The translations under genes and the position numbers were made by a program. Positions 1-7,805 of a DNA stretch of 64,000 nucleotides are shown here, in pieces (the first letter of the stretch is position 1; the number at the start of each line of letters is the position of its first letter). Origin of the DNA: Eikenella glucosivorans (GTDB lineage Bacteria > Pseudomonadota > Gammaproteobacteria > Burkholderiales > Neisseriaceae); contig NZ_JACSGR010000008.1 of NCBI RefSeq assembly GCF_016025525.2, positions 110,469 through 174,468 on the forward strand, written 5' to 3'. The notes beneath the pieces were generated by a model. That model was given only the letters and a program-made list of their open reading frames with translations, had not been told where the DNA came from and ran no database searches.

Positions 1-612
1 GTGGCCGTGTTCCTGTCCGACGCGCTGCCCACCGGCCACGAAATCGGCGTGCAGTATGGCCAGGTAAAACCCGGTGACGCCATTGCCATCGTGGGCGCCG
101 GCCCCGTGGGCATGGGCTGCCTCCTGACTTCCCAGTTCTACTCCCCCGCCACCATCATCGTGGTTGATATGGACGAAAACCGCCTGGCCATGGCCAAGGA
201 AATGGGCGCCACCCACACCGTCAATCCGAACAAGGAAGACGCCGTAGCCAAGATTTTGGAAATCACCGGCGGCCGTGGCGTGGACTGCGCCATGGAAGCC
301 GTGGGCTACCCCGCCACTTGGGACATTTGCCAGCAGGTGGTGAAAGAAGGCGGCCACGTGGCCAACGTGGGCGTGCATGGCAAACCGGTTGAGTTCGATC
401 TGGCCAAACTGTGGATCAAGAACATCACCGTTACCACCGGCCTGGTGAACGCCAACACCACCGGCATGCTGCTGAAAGCCTGCGAATCCAGCAAACTGCC
501 GATGGACAAATTGGCCACCCACCGCTTCAAATTCAGCGAAATGGAAAAGGCCTACGACGTGTTCAAACACGCGGCTGACACCAAAGCGATGAAAGTGATT
601 ATCGAGGTGTAA
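1..612 (+). CDS. Zinc-dependent alcohol dehydrogenase, C-terminal part (5' end outside window)
   Basis: This is the last 203 codons of a medium-chain, zinc-type alcohol dehydrogenase that interconverts alcohols and aldehydes with NAD(H). The visible part holds the Rossmann fold: the nucleotide-binding turn GAGPVGMG lies near residue 32, followed by an acidic VVDMDENR strand end that favours NAD over NADP. The amino-terminal catalytic domain with the zinc ligands lies before the window; such proteins are usually about 345 residues, so roughly 140 are missing. The GTG at base 1 is probably an internal valine codon. An inverted uptake-sequence pair closes the gene. Confidence 0.9.
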   Translation: MAVFLSDALPTGHEIGVQYGQVKPGDAIAIVGAGPVGMGCLLTSQFYSPATIIVVDMDENRLAMAKEMGATHTVNPNKEDAVAKILEITGGRGVDCAMEAVGYPATWDICQQVVKEGGHVANVGVHGKPVEFDLAKLWIKNITVTTGLVNANTTGMLLKACESSKLPMDKLATHRFKFSEMEKAYDVFKHAADTKAMKVIIEV

Positions 613-636
613 GCCCGATTATTTGCTAGCTTGATG

Positions 637-696
637 AGGCTACCTGAAATATTTCAGCTCCGCAGAAACTTGCGTTGCTCATTTTTCAGGTAGCCT
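637..696. terminator. Inverted uptake-sequence pair after the alcohol dehydrogenase
   Basis: AGGCTACCTGAA at 637-648 faces its complement at 685-696, followed by TTTTG. The 12-base arms can form a hairpin and probably end transcription of the dehydrogenase. Termination by such pairs is known in Neisseria; here it is inferred. Confidence 0.6.
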
Positions 697-894
697 TTTG
701 CTACATATGAAAGAAGGTGTTTGCTACGGATAAAACGGAAAACAGATTAAACCTTTTGCAGAATTCTTAATTTAAAGGCGGATTTTTATCTGCGTTGAAT
801 CTTGCTAAGCTCAAGCACTCAAACGAATAGGGGTTAAGGGTGGATATAAAATTCACCCCTATGGCTGATTGAATGATGATTTTGCAAAGGTTTC

Positions 895-962
895 AGGCTA
901 CCTGAAAATGAGGTTCCACAGGAAGACGAGTTTCTGTGGAGCTGAAATATTTCAGGTAGCCT
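895..962. terminator. Inverted uptake-sequence pair after the minus-strand hypothetical gene
   Basis: AGGCTACCTGAA at 895-906 pairs with its complement at 951-962. It lies just past the 3' end of the minus-strand gene ending at 1002 and is the likely terminator of that gene. Confidence 0.55.
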
Positions 963-1001
963 TTGTTTGATTTGAAAAAGCCGTTTGGCAGGCAAGTTGG
1001 T

Positions 1002-1688
1002 TTAATGCCTCGGCTGGCGGTAGTTGTCGAGATCGACGATGCGCTCGAGCAGCATGTCGCACAGGTCGTCCATGCTGTCTTCGTCGAAGGAGGCGTTTTC
1101 GGCCACGAGGTCTTCGAGCCAGTCGAGGCTGCGGCACAGGCGCTGGTAGTTGATGTCGGTGAAGGCGGCGGGGCTGGCGGTGAGTTCGCGCTGGAGCAGG
1201 GCGAGGCCGTCGTCGCACAGTGCGTCCCAGGCGCCGAGGCGGCAGGATTCGCAGATGTCTTCGGCCACGCGCGCCATTTCTCCGGTGCTTCCGCTGCTTT
1301 CAAACAGGCGTTGGGCTTCTTTGCCGTAGGCGGTGTCTTCAAAGTATTCCTGCCAAGGCTGGAAGGCCATGCCGGGGAAGTTTTGCGGCACGAATTGCTC
1401 GGGCAGGCGGGAGAGCAGGGCGAGCAGCTCGTCGGCGGTGTAGAAACGGCCGTGGTAGCCGCTTTTCACGGGGTCGGGGATTTCGCCCCAGTAGTAGCCG
1501 CTGAATTCTTCGAGGACGATTTGGAAGGTGTTGTCTTGCCGGTCGATGATGCCGAGGAAGTCGGGGTGCAGCTGGAGCCGGTGGAAGTAGGATGGCAGTT
1601 CAGCGGCGGGAACGGTGACGGGGTTGTTGCCGTCGATGTGGCTGTCGTCGGTGTAGAAGGAGTAGAAGATCTGATAGTGGCGGTTCAT
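1002..1688 (-). CDS. Conserved-looking hypothetical protein, 228 aa
   Basis: I do not recognise the family. The protein starts MNRHYQIFYSFYTDDSHIDG and is soluble and acidic, rich in Leu, Glu and Asp, with several aromatic pairs and no signal peptide or membrane segment. The C-terminal half has an acidic stretch (ENASFDEDSMDDLCDMLLE) that looks helical. The frame stays open upstream to about 2030, but that part runs through uptake-sequence repeats and overlaps map, so the ATG at 1688 is the better start. Codon use matches the surrounding core genes, which supports a real gene. Function unknown. Confidence 0.7.
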   Translation of the reverse strand: MNRHYQIFYSFYTDDSHIDGNNPVTVPAAELPSYFHRLQLHPDFLGIIDRQDNTFQIVLEEFSGYYWGEIPDPVKSGYHGRFYTADELLALLSRLPEQFVPQNFPGMAFQPWQEYFEDTAYGKEAQRLFESSGSTGEMARVAEDICESCRLGAWDALCDDGLALLQRELTASPAAFTDINYQRLCRSLDWLEDLVAENASFDEDSMDDLCDMLLERIVDLDNYRQPRH

Positions 1689-1798
1689 GATGCGGGCCGG
1701 TTGTGCCGTTTGGTGCGGCAATGGAAAGGGGCTGCCTGAAACGGGGTTTGCGGGAACCGGGTTTCGGGTGGGGAAGGTTGGAAGCGTGGCCGCCCGGG

Positions 1799-1892
1799 TT
1801 TTAGCTTCGCAGAAATTCAGCTTCCTGCGGAAACATCGTTTTAGCTTCGCAGAAACTCTGCTTCCTGCGGAAACATCGTTTTCAGGTAGCCT
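1799..1892. repeat. Two tandem 40-base repeats ending in an uptake sequence
   Basis: Two 40-base units (1799-1838 and 1839-1878) begin TTTTAGCTTCGCAG and end GCGGAAACATCG. They differ at only a few bases and run directly into an uptake sequence (1881-1892). Related copies occur near 7275-7331, 29116-29215, 38054-38231 and 53662-53759, so this is a dispersed repeat family attached to uptake sequences. Confidence 0.8.
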
Positions 1893-1915
1893 GATGCGGC
1901 GGGCGGGGCAGCTGC

Positions 1916-2692
1916 TTAGGGCTTGCCGGTGCGCGGGCTGATGGTGAGGATTTCGTAACCGGTGTCGGTAACGAGGACTTCGTGCTCCCATTGGGCGGAG
2001 AGTTTGCGGTCTTTGGTGACCACGGTCCAACCGTCGTCGAGGATGCGCAGGTGGCGTTTGCCTTGGTTGATCATGGGTTCGATGGTGAAGATCATGCCGG
2101 GCTGCAACACGGGGCCGGTGCCTTTTTTGCCGTAGTGGACGACTTGCGGGTCTTCGTGGAAGCCTCGGCCGATGCCGTGGCCGCAGAATTCCTGTACCAC
2201 GGAGTAGCCGGCGTTTTCGGCCACTTGCTGGCAGGCGTGGCCGATGTCGCCGAGGGTGGCGCCGGGCTTCACGGCGGCGATGCCGGCCATCATGCTCTGG
2301 TGGGTGACGTCGATCAGGCGCTGCGCCTGAGGGCTGATGTTGCCCACGGCATACATGCGGCTGGAATCACCGTGGAAGCCATCTTTTTTCAGGGTGATGT
2401 CGATGTTGAGGATATCGCCGTTTTTCAGGGGCTTGTCGTTAGGTATGCCGTGACAGATCACGTGGTTTACCGAGGTGCAGCAGGATTTGGGGTAGGGCGG
2501 GTTGCCGTAGTGCAGGGGGGCGGGGTAGCCGCCTTGCACGTTCACTTGGTAGTCGTGCACCAGCTGGTTGAGCTCGTTGGTGGTGACGCCGGGTTTGACG
2601 AAGTCGCCGATGTAGTCGAGCGCTTCGGCGGCAAGGCGGCCGAGTTCGCGCATTTTGGCGATTTCTTCGGGGGTTTTGATGATGATGGCCAT
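1916..2692 (-). CDS. map: Methionine aminopeptidase, type I
   Basis: The enzyme removes the initiator methionine from nascent proteins in the cytoplasm. The 258 residues cover the complete pita-bread fold. The metal ligands can be placed at D98, D109, H172 (in FCGHGIGRGFHE), E205 (TIEPM) and E236 (QWEHE), and the substrate-binding histidine at H81 (CHGIP), each one residue later than in E. coli Map. The length is normal for the bacterial type I class without an N-terminal extension. It stands alone between uptake sequences. Confidence 0.97.
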   Translation of the reverse strand: MAIIIKTPEEIAKMRELGRLAAEALDYIGDFVKPGVTTNELNQLVHDYQVNVQGGYPAPLHYGNPPYPKSCCTSVNHVICHGIPNDKPLKNGDILNIDITLKKDGFHGDSSRMYAVGNISPQAQRLIDVTHQSMMAGIAAVKPGATLGDIGHACQQVAENAGYSVVQEFCGHGIGRGFHEDPQVVHYGKKGTGPVLQPGMIFTIEPMINQGKRHLRILDDGWTVVTKDRKLSAQWEHEVLVTDTGYEILTISPRTGKP

Positions 2693-2771
2693 GTTGTTTT
2701 CCTAATAATCGGGGAGGCTACCTGAAAATGCTGGCTTCAAGGAAGTTGAAATGGTTTTAGGTAGCCTTTGC

Positions 2772-3140
2772 TTATTCTTGCTCGCTGTTGCGGCGCGCTC
2801 GGCGGGGCAGGCCGTGGGCGCCGTATTTGCGTGGAACGATGCCGCTGCGGGCGAGCAGCATGAGGCCGCCGAGCAGCATCATGCCGAGTGCGGCCAGCGG
2901 GGCGAAACCGATATACATTTGGTTGCGCAGGTAGATGGCGGCACCGAGATACATGAGCATGGGGCCGTGTACGATGCTTTGGGTGTTAATGCCGTCGAGC
3001 AGGAGCAGGGCGATGCCGCCTGCGGCCAGGGCGAGGGCGACCAGGGTGGCGGTGGTGGGCAGGATGTCGGTGCTGCTGAGAAACCAGATGGCGCCGAAAA
3101 TAATCAGCAGGACGGGGAGGAAGAGGGAGCTGCGTTGCAT
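2772..3140 (-). CDS. Small integral membrane protein, 122 aa
   Basis: I do not recognise a named family. The protein has about four hydrophobic segments: residues 6-22, 31-48, 58-77 and 80-97. The tail is short and very basic (PRKYGAHGLPRRARRNSEQE) and probably cytoplasmic. There is no cleavable signal peptide. It lies between smpB and map on the same strand but is separated from each by uptake-sequence hairpins, so it is probably its own transcript. The ATG at 3140 is preceded by an AGGAAAAC stretch that can serve as ribosome binding site. Confidence 0.75.
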   Translation of the reverse strand: MQRSSLFLPVLLIIFGAIWFLSSTDILPTTATLVALALAAGGIALLLLDGINTQSIVHGPMLMYLGAAIYLRNQMYIGFAPLAALGMMLLGGLMLLARSGIVPRKYGAHGLPRRARRNSEQE

Positions 3141-3156
3141 GGTGTTTTCCTGTGGA

Positions 3157-3241
3157 AGGCTACCTGAAAATTTCGGCTGGAATGAAGCGGGTGCGGAGAA
3201 ATATGTTCAGCTTCGAAGAAGCCGGCGCTTTCAGGTAGCCT
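3157..3241. terminator. Inverted uptake-sequence pair after smpB
   Basis: AGGCTACCTGAA at 3157-3168 and its complement at 3230-3241 lie immediately downstream of smpB on the minus strand and upstream of the small membrane protein. The pair probably ends smpB transcription. Confidence 0.5.
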
Positions 3242-3258
3242 CAACGATGGCGTGGGGG

Positions 3259-3705
3259 TTAGCGGGCCTGTTTCATCAGGCGCTGTTTTTCGCGTTTCCA
3301 GTCGGCTTCTTTCATGCTTTGGCGTTTGTCGTGCTGCTTTTTGCCTTTGGCCAGGCCGATGTCCATTTTGATGTAGCCGCGCCGGTAGTGCAGGTTGAGC
3401 GGCACGAGGGTGTAGCCGCTGCGCTCCACTTTGCCGATGAGCTTGTTGATTTCGGCCTGTTTGAGCAGGAGTTTGCGCTGCCGCACGGGATCGGGCTTCA
3501 CGTGGGTGGAGGCGGTGGGCAGGGCGGTGATGTGGCAGCCCACCAGGTAAAATGCGTCTTTTTTCCAGTGAATATAGCTCTCTTTGAGCTGCACGCGGCC
3601 GGCGCGGATGGCTTTCACTTCCCAGCCATCGAGCACCAATCCGGCTTCGAGCTGGTCTTCGATGAAATAGTCGTGGAAGGCTTTTTTGTTGTTGGCGATA
3701 CTCAT
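3259..3705 (-). CDS. smpB: SsrA-binding protein SmpB
   Basis: SmpB binds tmRNA and delivers it to stalled ribosomes for trans-translation. The 148-residue protein begins NNKKAFHDYFIEDQLEAG, followed by LDGWEVKAIRAGRVQLKESY, the typical beta-barrel core. It ends in the usual basic tail (KGKKQHDKRQSMKEADWKRE), which folds into the decoding site in characterised SmpB proteins. Length and motifs are complete. No tmRNA gene is visible nearby. Confidence 0.97.
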   Translation of the reverse strand: MSIANNKKAFHDYFIEDQLEAGLVLDGWEVKAIRAGRVQLKESYIHWKKDAFYLVGCHITALPTASTHVKPDPVRQRKLLLKQAEINKLIGKVERSGYTLVPLNLHYRRGYIKMDIGLAKGKKQHDKRQSMKEADWKREKQRLMKQAR

Positions 3706-3872
3706 GATGTTTGCTGCTTCGGTTCAGAAAGCGGATTTTAACAGCAAACCGTGCCGCTGAACATTCACAGAGGTATGCGGAGAAGATAGGCTGAAAGCCG
3801 TTTTGCATTTTCAGGTAGCCTCCCGCGCTATGCTACAATCCTCACGTATCCACTCCCGCTAAGGAAAACGCC

Positions 3873-4526
3873 ATGAAACTCTATGTTTACGACCATTGCC
3901 CCTTTTGTGTACGCGCCCGCATGATTTTCGGCCTGCGCGGCGTGCCGGTGGAAGAAATCGTATTGCTCAACGACGACGAAGCCACGCCCATCGGCCTTAT
4001 CGGCGCCAAACAGGTGCCCATCCTGCAAAAGCCCGACGGCAGCCACATGGGCGAGAGCCTCGACATCGTGCGATTTATCGACGAATACGCCGGCCAAGCG
4101 CGCCTGAACGAAACCGTCCGCCCCGAAGCGCAGGCCTGGTTTGATAAGGTGGGCAAATACTACAACCGCCTGGTGATGCCGCGCGAAGTGCGCCTTGAGC
4201 CGCCGCTGCCCGAATTTGCCACCCAAGCCGCCATCGACTACTTCGTGCACAAAAAAGAGCAAAACATCGGCAACTTCGAGCAAAATCTGGCCGACACACC
4301 AAGCTACCTCGAACGCATCCATGCCGACCTGGCCGAGCTTGCCGCCCTGCTGCCCGAGCCCTATTTCAACGGCACCGAGCCCGGCATGGAGGACATCATC
4401 CTCTTCCCCGTGCTGCGCAACCTCACGCTGGTGAAAGGCATCGCCTTTCCCGCCAAACTGCAAAGCTACCTCGGGCGCATGGCCGCCGCCAGCAAAGTGC
4501 CCACCTATGCCGAGCGTGCCATCTAA
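3873..4526 (+). CDS. grxB: Glutaredoxin 2
   Basis: This is a GrxB-type glutaredoxin, a glutathione-dependent thiol reductase with a glutathione-S-transferase-like fold. The redox motif is C9-P-F-C12 in an N-terminal thioredoxin domain. The rest (about residues 80-217) is the helical C-terminal domain of the 215-residue E. coli Grx2. The start at 3873 follows an AAGGAAAAC ribosome binding site. The next gene begins three bases after the stop, so the two form an operon. Confidence 0.93.
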   Translation: MKLYVYDHCPFCVRARMIFGLRGVPVEEIVLLNDDEATPIGLIGAKQVPILQKPDGSHMGESLDIVRFIDEYAGQARLNETVRPEAQAWFDKVGKYYNRLVMPREVRLEPPLPEFATQAAIDYFVHKKEQNIGNFEQNLADTPSYLERIHADLAELAALLPEPYFNGTEPGMEDIILFPVLRNLTLVKGIAFPAKLQSYLGRMAAASKVPTYAERAI

Positions 4527-4529
4527 GCC

Positions 4530-5855
4530 ATGAACATTTTGGCCGACCAAGCCCGCGAAGCCGCCGCCCGCGCCCGTCTGCAGCACAGCCGGCGTTGGGC
4601 CGGCGGCCTGCTGTTGGCTGCTGTATTGCTGTTTGTCGCCTCATCCCTGTTTCTCCATCGCCACCCCGGCATAGGCTACCTGAAAGCCTTCGCCGAAGCC
4701 GCTATGGTGGGCGCGCTGGCCGACTGGTTTGCCGTTACCGCCTTATTCCGCCACCCGCTCGGCCTTAAAATCCCCCACACCGCCATCCTCCCGCGCAACC
4801 AAAGCCGCATTGCTGACGAGCTCGGCCGCTTCATCGAAACCAACTTCCTGCCCGAGCGCCCCATCGCCATCCGCATCTACCGCCTGCGCCCCGCCGACAA
4901 ACTCCTGCGCTGGCTCGCACGCGCCGAAAACCGCCGCGAATGGCTGCTCCCCCTCGCGCAAAAACTCCCGGCCGCCCTGCAAAGCATCCCGCCCGAAGAA
5001 GCCGCCCGCCTCGGCGCCGCCTTTTTAGCCACGCATGGCAGCGGCAAACAAATCGGAGCCATCCTCTCGCAAAGCCTCCTGCTGCTGGAAAGCCAAGGGC
5101 TACCTGAAAACCTGCACACCGCACTGCTCGGCCAAATCCGCCGCTGGCTGCATCAGCCGCACACCCGCGTCTTGCTCGAAGAAAACCTGCGCGCCTGGGC
5201 AGAGCAAATCGAAAGCGCCCGGCCTGATACCTGGGATAAAATCAAAGCCCAGCTGCGCGGCCGGCTGGTGGGCCAGATCGACGGCTGGGTGGCGCAAAAA
5301 GCCCTCGATTGGGCCGACAACTACACCGCCGCCGCCCTGGCCGACCCGCAGCACGAAATGCGCGCCGCCTTCCGCCGCCAATACCGCCGCTTCGCACTCG
5401 AGCTCGCCCAATCCGAAGCCTGGCACCGCAAACTCGCCCTCGCCAAACGCCAGCTTGCCGATTCCCCCGAGCTGCAACGCAGCCTCGCCGGATTGTGGCA
5501 AAGTCTTGTCCAGCGCCTCGCCGCCGACGTGCACAGCCCCGATTCAGCCACCCTCCGCCGCCTCGACAGCCTGCTCACCGGCCTGCTGCAACGCTATGCC
5601 GCCACACCGCGCCAACAGCGCCACCTCAACGCCCGCCTCGCGCTGCTCGCCCGCAGCCTCGTGCGCCGTTACCGCCGCCGTGCCGCCGAATTCGTGGCCG
5701 ACAAAGTGAAAAGCTGGGACAGCCGCCAGATGAGCGACAAACTCGAGCTCTCCATCGGCCGCGATTTGCAGTTTATCCGCATCAACGGCACCTTGGTTGG
5801 CGGCTTAGTCGGCCTGCTGATTTACACCATCAGCCGCTGGCTGCCTGCATTATAG
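4530..5855 (+). CDS. DUF445 family membrane protein
   Basis: The protein has an N-terminal hydrophobic helix (residues 25-43) and the DUF445 hallmark around residues 55-75 (EAAMVGALADWFAVTALFR). A long charged helical body follows, then a hydrophobic C-terminal anchor (LVGGLVGLLIYTI), 441 residues in all. This layout resembles E. coli YjiN. The family is annotated as inner-membrane-anchored and no biochemical role is firmly known. It is almost fused to grxB (stop TAA at 4526, start at 4530), so the two are co-transcribed. Uptake sequences lie inside the gene at about 4673 and 5099. Confidence 0.88.
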   Translation: MNILADQAREAAARARLQHSRRWAGGLLLAAVLLFVASSLFLHRHPGIGYLKAFAEAAMVGALADWFAVTALFRHPLGLKIPHTAILPRNQSRIADELGRFIETNFLPERPIAIRIYRLRPADKLLRWLARAENRREWLLPLAQKLPAALQSIPPEEAARLGAAFLATHGSGKQIGAILSQSLLLLESQGLPENLHTALLGQIRRWLHQPHTRVLLEENLRAWAEQIESARPDTWDKIKAQLRGRLVGQIDGWVAQKALDWADNYTAAALADPQHEMRAAFRRQYRRFALELAQSEAWHRKLALAKRQLADSPELQRSLAGLWQSLVQRLAADVHSPDSATLRRLDSLLTGLLQRYAATPRQQRHLNARLALLARSLVRRYRRRAAEFVADKVKSWDSRQMSDKLELSIGRDLQFIRINGTLVGGLVGLLIYTISRWLPAL

Positions 5856-5886
5856 TTCCTTGTTGCAGTTCATTTTCCAAGGCAAG

Positions 5887-5944
5887 AGGCTACCTGAAAA
5901 CAATCAACGCAGATTTCTGCGAAGCTAAAGATTTCAGGTAGCCT
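5887..5944. terminator. Inverted uptake-sequence pair after the DUF445 gene
   Basis: AGGCTACCTGAA at 5887-5898 and its complement at 5933-5944 enclose a piece of the TTTCTGCGAAGCTAAA repeat. The pair is a likely terminator of grxB-DUF445. Confidence 0.5.
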
Positions 5945-5970
5945 ATGATAAATATTTACAAGGTAATATT

Positions 5971-6563
5971 ATGAAATATATCTATATATTTATACTGTAT
6001 TTGTTGTCGGTCTGCTCTCAGGCAGCACCTGGGCTGAGACCTTTTTGATTGCCCGCCAAACATACTTACCGAAATTGTCTGTACTGTTCGTGAATACCGA
6101 TAGGCTTTTCAATTTGTTAGGAGAAAAAGAAGGGGCAGAGGTATTGAAAAAAAATGTTCAGGAATTGGATGAGTTGCTTGCAAGTTATGAAATGAAAATA
6201 CCAACAAAAGAATTCTATTTCGGAGAACAGGGTTTGAAAGATTTAATTACAGAGCCCACAGCCACCTTAATTCGGCCGAAAACTCCGCCGATGGCAGCTA
6301 CTAATGGTATTGATGCCTATATTTACAATTTAAGCACACCCGAGGGCGGAGTAATGCTTGCGAGTAGTAGCAAGGTAACCTTATGGGTGAGTGGGCAGAC
6401 CGTGCAAGCCAAAATCTTGAATGAAAAAGATGTATTGCCAGGAGAACTCGTGGACTTAATATTAGTGTTAGATCATCCAGTTCGTACGATTGAAGGAGAG
6501 CGCATGTTTTTGCAAGTAAATGGAAAATTGGCCTCTCTCGGCGTAGTAACTAATATACATTAA
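5971..6563 (+). CDS. Hypothetical exported protein with an apparent frameshift in its signal peptide
   Basis: A ribosome binding site (AAGGT) precedes the ATG at 5971, which opens a hydrophobic leader (MKYIYIFILYLLS). That frame stops at 6046-6048. The main frame (6045-6563, 172 codons from a TTG) is open upstream to 5967 but has no start codon there. It reads VFVVGLLSGSTWAETF, a good second half of a signal peptide with a cleavage site after TWA. A single missing base between about 5990 and 6040 would join the two. The mature part has no family I recognise. Base use is clearly AT-richer than the neighbours, which suggests transfer. It could be a decayed gene, a sequencing error or a real frameshift. 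Confidence 0.5.
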
Positions 6564-6571
6564 CTCAAAGG

Positions 6572-6652
6572 TAGATTACCTGAAAGCGCCAGCTTCGACG
6601 AAATGGAAACAAGCAACGTGAATTTCTATGAAACAAAAATTTTCAGGTAATC
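6572..6652. repeat. Inverted pair of variant uptake sequences (GATTACCTGAA type)
   Basis: GATTACCTGAAAG near 6573 faces TTTTCAGGTAATCC near 6640. Both arms carry GATTACC in place of GGCTACC, so the pair still folds into a hairpin although both arms left the standard sequence. It follows the AT-rich gene ending at 6563 and probably acts as its terminator. Confidence 0.65.
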
Positions 6653-6693
6653 CGCACATCCTGTGTTAATACTAACCACATCAACATATCACC

Positions 6694-7290
6694 ATGAACC
6701 TCGCCCGCGCCCTTGCCGCCGACCGCATCTCCGTCCTCCATCCCGCCGCCTATTCAGCCGGAGCGCCGCAAAGCCTCGACACCATTTTTAAAGACGGCAT
6801 CGCCTACCTTGCCGACTACCCGCCCGCCCGTTTTTACTTCGTCCGCTTCCCCGACGAAACCATCGCCATCCAAACCCCGCGCGGCGAAGCCCGCTGCTTC
6901 GGCAAATACGGCTACGGAGGCAGCTATTTCGTGCAGCTTGCCGATGGCGCCGTGTGGCTGTATTCGCCGCAGGCCGAAAACGGGTGGGAACAGGAATGGG
7001 TGTTGGCCAACAGCAGCCTGGCCTTGTTTGTGCAAAGCTATTGCCGGCTGATGGCCGCCGTGTTCCGGCTGAAAGCCGATTTTGCCGGCGGCGGGGAAAA
7101 GGGTGAAACCTTTGCCGCCCAACTGCAAAGCTGGCTCGCCCAAGCCGACCCCGCCGCCGCAGCCGGCGACGCCTTCTGGCCCACCCCGTTTTATGAAATC
7201 GAAGAAGGTTTTTTCCCGCTGGCGCACAACCCCGTACACCGCCAAATCGGCATGCCCGAACACCGCTATCAGGAAAATCAGGCTACCTGA
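6694..7290 (+). CDS. SUKH-like (possible immunity) protein, 198 aa
   Basis: This is a soluble protein without a signal peptide. The middle has a beta-rich pattern (residues 68-98: FGKYGYGGSYFVQLADGAVW, then LYSPQ) followed by VLANSSLALFVQSYCRLM. That order resembles the SUKH (SMI1/KNR4) fold, especially the NSSLxxF helix of SUKH-4 members, many of which neutralise polymorphic toxins. This assignment is from pattern only. The stop codon lies inside an uptake sequence (GCT ACC TGA), giving an Ala-Thr C-terminus. It sits between two other small orphan genes, and no toxin gene is seen nearby. Confidence 0.55.
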   Translation: MNLARALAADRISVLHPAAYSAGAPQSLDTIFKDGIAYLADYPPARFYFVRFPDETIAIQTPRGEARCFGKYGYGGSYFVQLADGAVWLYSPQAENGWEQEWVLANSSLALFVQSYCRLMAAVFRLKADFAGGGEKGETFAAQLQSWLAQADPAAAAGDAFWPTPFYEIEEGFFPLAHNPVHRQIGMPEHRYQENQAT

Positions 7291-7331
7291 AAACGATGTT
7301 TCCGAAGGAAGCAGAGTTTCTGCGAAGCTAA
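7275..7331. repeat. Uptake sequence plus copy of the 40-base repeat
   Basis: An uptake sequence is followed by CGATGTTTCCGAAGGAAGCA and GAGTTTCTGCGAAGCTAAAA, the reverse orientation of the tandem unit at 1799-1878. It supplies the stop codon of the upstream gene and ends about 27 bases before the next start. Confidence 0.7.
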
Positions 7332-7357
7332 AACCCAAACCACGCAAACGGCAAAAC

Positions 7358-7693
7358 ATGACACCCCAGCCACGCCCGCCCAGCCCCGGAGAAACCCGCC
7401 TGCTGCACATCCTGCTCCGGCGCATCCGCCCCCAATATGCCGCGCTCCCCATCAGCTTCCCCGAGCGTGTCGCCTCCCTCGAAGACGGCGGCATGGGCAG
7501 TTTCTCCTTCGCCTACGAAGAAGAAAGAAAAGATAATTTGCCCACCCTCGCCATCGCCGAATACCAGTTTCCAGACCAAGACGGCGTCCCCGTATTGGCC
7601 ACCCTGTATGCCTATGGCGACGGCCGGCTGCACAGCCTAGACATCTGGAAGGCAGACTTCAGCCCCCTGCTTGCCTATCCCGAAATCCCGTAA
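7358..7693 (+). CDS. DUF6984-like small protein, 111 aa
   Basis: The product contains SFPERVASLEDGGMGSFSF, then AEYQFPDQDGVPVLATLYAY and ends with LHSLDIWKADFSPLL. The order of a DGGMGS loop, a D-x-DG strand and a DIWKxDFSPL tail fits a small family I know as DUF6984, whose members often occur near polymorphic-toxin immunity genes. The assignment is tentative. The frame is open upstream, but that part reads through the repeat at 7275-7331, so the ATG at 7358 is the start. It could be an orphan immunity gene together with its upstream neighbour. Confidence 0.6.
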   Translation: MTPQPRPPSPGETRLLHILLRRIRPQYAALPISFPERVASLEDGGMGSFSFAYEEERKDNLPTLAIAEYQFPDQDGVPVLATLYAYGDGRLHSLDIWKADFSPLLAYPEIP

Positions 7694-7805
7694 CCTGCAA
7701 TCTGCCCGGGTAAGCCAAATATTTTTCAGGTAGCCTCAGCCGGCCGCCGGAGGCTACCTGAAAAAAGGAACGAGCTTCTGCCAACCTCAACCCGAGCCAA
7801 CTATC

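Larger units (their letters stand above)
613..1001. other. Intergenic stretch with uptake sequences only
   Basis: Two inverted uptake-sequence pairs (637-696 and 895-962) lie in 389 bases. The sequence between them is AT-richer than its surroundings and holds no convincing reading frame, promoter or RNA that I can recognise. Confidence 0.6.

Noticed and set aside
1689..2030. N-terminal extension of the hypothetical gene at 1002-1688
   Set aside because: It reads through uptake sequences and the tandem repeat and overlaps map; the ATG at 1688 gives a coherent protein.
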